A stretch of DNA of 64,000 nucleotides from Ralstonia sp. RRA. GTDB lineage: Bacteria; Pseudomonadota; Gammaproteobacteria; Burkholderiales; Burkholderiaceae. The notes beneath the pieces were generated by a model. That model was not told the DNA's origin. It worked only from the letters and a program-made list of their open reading frames with translations, and searched no databases. The stretch lies in contig NZ_CP146092.1 of the NCBI RefSeq assembly GCF_037023145.1, forward strand, positions 1,426,001 to 1,490,000. Direction: 5' to 3'. Every line of letters begins with the position of its first letter. Position 1 is the first letter of the stretch. The translations under genes and the position numbers were made by a program. Shown here in pieces: positions 61,274-64,000 of this stretch.

Positions 61274-61666
61274 ATGATCGAACTATCGGAGGACGCGGTC
61301 TGTCCGGCCGCGCACGTCGCGCAAACGACTCGCACCCCAGAGGCTATCGCGTCGGGTCCGCCGTGGCGCGGTGCGGCATACACGCACAGCTTCCGCGAAC
61401 TGATCGGCGCCAAGCGGCGCCTGGTCGTGCCGCTGCTTGGCGGCAGTCTGGCCTTCATCCTTGCCGTCACCCTACTCGCCGGTTACGGCCGGGAGCTGAT
61501 GGGCTGGAAGGTGCTTGGACCGCTGAACGTGGGGTACGTGCTGATCCTGCTGATCTACGCCCTGTGCTGGCTGGTCGCCACCGTGTATGTGAACACCGCC
61601 AACCGACGCTTCGAGGAACTCGCGGATCGCGCCGCAGCCGAGGCCCACGCCAGGAGCCAGTCATGA
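61274..61666 (+). CDS. DUF485 (YjcH-like) small membrane protein
   Basis: A 130-residue protein with two helices (LVVPLLGGSLAFILAVTLLA and NVGYVLILLIYALCWLVATV) in the DUF485 family, which accompanies acetate-type symporters in many bacteria (yjcH-actP pairs). AGGAG precedes the ATG. Its end overlaps the symporter start (ATGA), so both are made together; it is probably an accessory subunit. Confidence 0.85.
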   Translation: MIELSEDAVCPAAHVAQTTRTPEAIASGPPWRGAAYTHSFRELIGAKRRLVVPLLGGSLAFILAVTLLAGYGRELMGWKVLGPLNVGYVLILLIYALCWLVATVYVNTANRRFEELADRAAAEAHARSQS

Positions 61667-63219
61667 AAGCCCTGACCATCGGAATCTTCCTCGGCATTCT
61701 CGCGCTGACGCTGGCGGTGACGTGGTGGGCCGCCCGCCACACCAATACCACCAGCGAGTTCTACGCCGCCGGCGGGAAACTGACGGCCCGCGCCAACGGC
61801 TTCGCCCTGGCAGGGGACTGGATGAGTGCGGCGGCTTTCCTGGGCTTCTCGGGCCTGATCTCGCTGTACGGCATGGACGGCTCGCTCTACGCGGTGGCGG
61901 CGCTGGCAGCCTTCCTGATCGTACTGATGGTGGTGGCCGAGCCGGTGCGCAATACCGGCAGGTTCACCTATGGCGACGTGATCGCCGAACGCATGCGCAG
62001 CCGGCATGCGCGGCTCGCGGCGGTCATCGGGACCTTCGTGGTCAACCTGGCATACATGGTGCCGCAGATGGCAGGGGCCGGCGCCCTGATCAAGCTGATG
62101 CTCGGCATCTCGTACGAGTCCGCCGTGGTCATGGTTGGCGTCGGGATGATCGTGTATGTGCTGTTCGGCGGCATGATCGCCACCACGTGGGTGCAGATCA
62201 TCAAGGCCGTTCTGCTGCTCGCGGCGGCTGCCGTGCTGGTGGCGATGCTGCTGGCTGCTGTCCAATACGACCCGCTGCGGCTGTTCGCTTCGGTGGAGCA
62301 GCAGTATGGCGCGCAGATGCTGTTGCCGGGCGGCTACTTCAAGCATCCGCTGGACCCGCTATCGCTGTTCCTGTCGTTCATGTTCGGCGTCGCCGGCCTG
62401 CCTCACATCATGACGCGCTTCTACACCGTGCCGGATGCGCGGACAGCGCGCAAGTCGGTGCTGTGGCTGATGTTCCTGGCCGGCAGCTTCTTCCTGGTCA
62501 CCACGCTGATCGGCTTCGCGTCGGCCACCCTCGTGGGACAGGACGCCATCCGCGCGGCCGACAAGGGCGGCAACCTGGCACTGCCGCTGCTGGCGCAGCA
62601 TCTCGGCGGCGGTCCCGGCACCTTCGGCGGCCAGTTCTTCCTGGCATGTATCTGTGCCGTGGCCTTCGCCGCCATTCTCGCCGTGGTGGCCGGACTCACG
62701 CTCGCGTCGTCGGGCGCCATCGCGCACGACCTGTATGTGAATGTGATTCGCCGGGGCGCGGTCAGCGAAGAGCAGCAGGTCCGCGTCGCGCGCATCGCCA
62801 CGTTGGGCGTGGGCGTGCTGGCGGTCGCGCTGGGACTGCTGGCGCAGGGCATCAATGTGGGCGTGCTGGTGATCCTGGCCATCGCGATCGCGGCGTCGGC
62901 CAATTTCCCCATCATCCTGCTGTCGATGTTCTGGCGCCGCTTCAATACCGCCGGTGTGATCGGTGGCGTCACCGCGGGCCTGGTTTCGTCGGTCGCGCTG
63001 GCGTTTCTCGGCCCGGCGTTCCTGAAGGACCAGGCGCTGTTTCCGATCGTGAATCCAACGATCCTGAGCATGCCGATCGGCTTCCTCGGCGCATGGCTTG
63101 GCACGATGCTGAGCCGGCGCAGCGCCGAGCACGAGGCCCGCTTCGACGCCTTCGTCTTCCAGGCGCATACCGGGGCCAGGCCGGATGCTCCGCCGGCTCC
63201 TGTTGTGCCGGCGGACTGA
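61663..63219 (+). CDS. Sodium:solute symporter, ActP/DhlC-like haloacid permease
   Basis: A 518-residue SSS-family symporter with about thirteen helices. It starts like ActP (residues 18-45, LAVTWWAARHTNTTSEFYAA) and contains the conserved AGDWMSAAAFLGFSGL and FGVAGLPHIMTRFYTVPDAR segments. ActP relatives carry acetate and similar short acids. Placed between a haloacid-type activator and a dehalogenase, it most likely imports haloacetates or 2-haloacids, as proposed for dhlC. Confidence 0.85.
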   Translation: MKALTIGIFLGILALTLAVTWWAARHTNTTSEFYAAGGKLTARANGFALAGDWMSAAAFLGFSGLISLYGMDGSLYAVAALAAFLIVLMVVAEPVRNTGRFTYGDVIAERMRSRHARLAAVIGTFVVNLAYMVPQMAGAGALIKLMLGISYESAVVMVGVGMIVYVLFGGMIATTWVQIIKAVLLLAAAAVLVAMLLAAVQYDPLRLFASVEQQYGAQMLLPGGYFKHPLDPLSLFLSFMFGVAGLPHIMTRFYTVPDARTARKSVLWLMFLAGSFFLVTTLIGFASATLVGQDAIRAADKGGNLALPLLAQHLGGGPGTFGGQFFLACICAVAFAAILAVVAGLTLASSGAIAHDLYVNVIRRGAVSEEQQVRVARIATLGVGVLAVALGLLAQGINVGVLVILAIAIAASANFPIILLSMFWRRFNTAGVIGGVTAGLVSSVALAFLGPAFLKDQALFPIVNPTILSMPIGFLGAWLGTMLSRRSAEHEARFDAFVFQAHTGARPDAPPAPVVPAD

Positions 63220-63288
63220 TCCCGCTGGTTCCACCCGATCCATGTACATGCCGGCGCCGTCCACGGTCGGCGCGGGCAAGACTGACCC

Positions 63289-63305
63289 GCGGGCACATTG
63301 CCCGC
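63289..63305. promoter_or_regulatory. Short perfect hairpin before the dehalogenase gene
   Basis: GCGGGCA-CAT-TGCCCGC, 7-bp stem and 3-base loop, in the 106-bp gap between symporter and dehalogenase, 21 bases before the start codon. It has no T tail. It may tune expression of the last gene by mRNA structure; function not shown. Confidence 0.35.
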
Positions 63306-63325
63306 TCCATTACTGGGGATTTACG

Positions 63326-64000
63326 ATGAAAGCAATCAAAGGTGTAGTGTTCGATCTCTACGGCACGCTGTTCGACGTGCATTCGGTAGCCGGCCGCTGC
63401 AGCGACCTGTATCCGGGACGCGGACTGGAGATCAGCGTGCTGTGGCGCCAGAAGCAACTGGAATACACCTGGCTGCGCAGCCTGATGGGCCAGTACCTGT
63501 CGTTCGAGGCTGCCACCGAGGACGCGCTGGTCTATACCTGCAACCATCTCGGGCTGCAGCTGCAGGCGCCGGACCGCGCGGCGTTGTGCGAGGCGTACCT
63601 GAAGCTGAATCCCTACCCGGATACTCCGCCGGCCCTGTCGATGCTTCAGGCGCTCGATCTTCCGCTGGCCATCCTGTCCAACGGCTCGGTACGGTCGATT
63701 CATTCGGTCGTGCACCACGCGGGGCTGCAGGATCGCTTCGCCCATCTGATCAGCGTCGATAACGTCGAAGTGTTCAAGCCGCACGGCAAGGTCTATGCGC
63801 TGCCCGAAAAGACCATGGGCCTGGCGCGCGACAACATGCTGTTCGTCTCGTCGAACGCCTGGGACGCATCAGGGGCCAAGCACTTCGGTTACCAGGTGGC
63901 GTGGATCAATCGCGTGGGCAACACCTACGACGAGCTGGGTGCGCGGCCGGATGTCCAGGTCGAGTCGCTGGAAACGCTGGCCGATTGGGTCCGAGGCCAG
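63326..64000 (+). CDS. L-2-haloacid dehalogenase, partial at window edge
   Basis: Hydrolyses L-2-haloacids to D-2-hydroxyacids with release of halide. The 225 residues present are nearly the whole protein. The HAD active site is complete and even has the numbering of the L-DEX enzyme: Asp10 nucleophile in FDLYGT, Thr14, Arg41, Ser118-Asn119 in LSNG, Lys151 in FKPHGK, Tyr157, Ser175, Asn177 and Asp180 in FVSSNAWD. Type II, not the unrelated D/DL type. It ends the presumed dhlC-dhlB-type operon, and the right window edge cuts the last residues. Confidence 0.92.
   Translation, partial: MKAIKGVVFDLYGTLFDVHSVAGRCSDLYPGRGLEISVLWRQKQLEYTWLRSLMGQYLSFEAATEDALVYTCNHLGLQLQAPDRAALCEAYLKLNPYPDTPPALSMLQALDLPLAILSNGSVRSIHSVVHHAGLQDRFAHLISVDNVEVFKPHGKVYALPEKTMGLARDNMLFVSSNAWDASGAKHFGYQVAWINRVGNTYDELGARPDVQVESLETLADWVRGQ

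Overview
The window looks like a chromosomal segment of a high-GC betaproteobacterium of the Burkholderiaceae, most likely Ralstonia. The basis is family content and gene order: a phosphonate ABC set with its LysR regulator, a second EF-G, an imuA-imuB-dnaE2 mutagenesis cassette, TonB and M30 lipoprotein genes. The species is inferred, not proven. Positions 1 to about 42094 read as host chromosome. Positions 42095 to 64000 are a stack of mobile and accessory DNA.

Host part, left to right: a 2-aminoethylphosphonate-type ABC importer (permease cut by the window edge, ATPase) with its LysR regulator; an M30-type zinc peptidase lipoprotein; a racemase remnant and a PepSY protein; an ABC exporter and the 7Fe ferredoxin fdxA; a very large two-gene surface system (an 1858-residue DUF11/repeat protein translationally coupled to a 1201-residue outer-membrane protein) preceded by 1.3 kb without a gene; a response regulator and 7TM histidine kinase pair followed by a TonB siderophore receptor and an enoyl-CoA hydratase; an Mpo1-like membrane protein; a Crp/Fnr regulator; an EF-G paralogue; a LysR/aldo-keto reductase divergent pair; an anion transporter; a small HTH protein; then dnaE2, imuB and imuA on the minus strand.

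The most striking site is upstream of imuA. A 1090-bp IS1595-type element sits exactly inside what was a perfect LexA box. The eight bases between CTGT and ACAG (ATGGATAT) are the target duplication, so each flank now keeps only half an operator. The element also carries near-copies of the same box in both ends, one of them lying over the transposase start codon. The imuA-imuB-dnaE2 operon has therefore probably lost its native SOS control, while the element may carry its own.

Accessory part: dbpA is cut at codon 447 by the inverted repeat of a Tn3-family element that carries tnpA, a tyrosine recombinase and a DMT transporter with a very histidine-rich tail. That element runs into the 3' stub of a beta-propeller gene. 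The stub is cut by a Tn21/Tn501-type mercury transposon (47790-59228; merRTPADE, an EAL-domain urf2, tnpR, tnpA) whose own tnpA is split by a complete 3204-bp IS1071 with a 5-bp duplication. The mercury transposon has no matching duplication at its outer ends, so an adjacent deletion or rearrangement is likely. Immediately right of it lies a haloacid catabolic cluster arranged like dhlR-dhlC-dhlB: a divergent sigma-54 activator, a small DUF485 protein, an acetate-permease-like symporter and an L-2-haloacid dehalogenase with every catalytic residue in place. A perfect 20-bp dyad and a GG-N10-GC promoter candidate lie between the divergent genes. The window thus joins mercury resistance, haloacid use and probably metal or metabolite export on nested transposons in a host whose mutagenesis operon has lost its LexA box.
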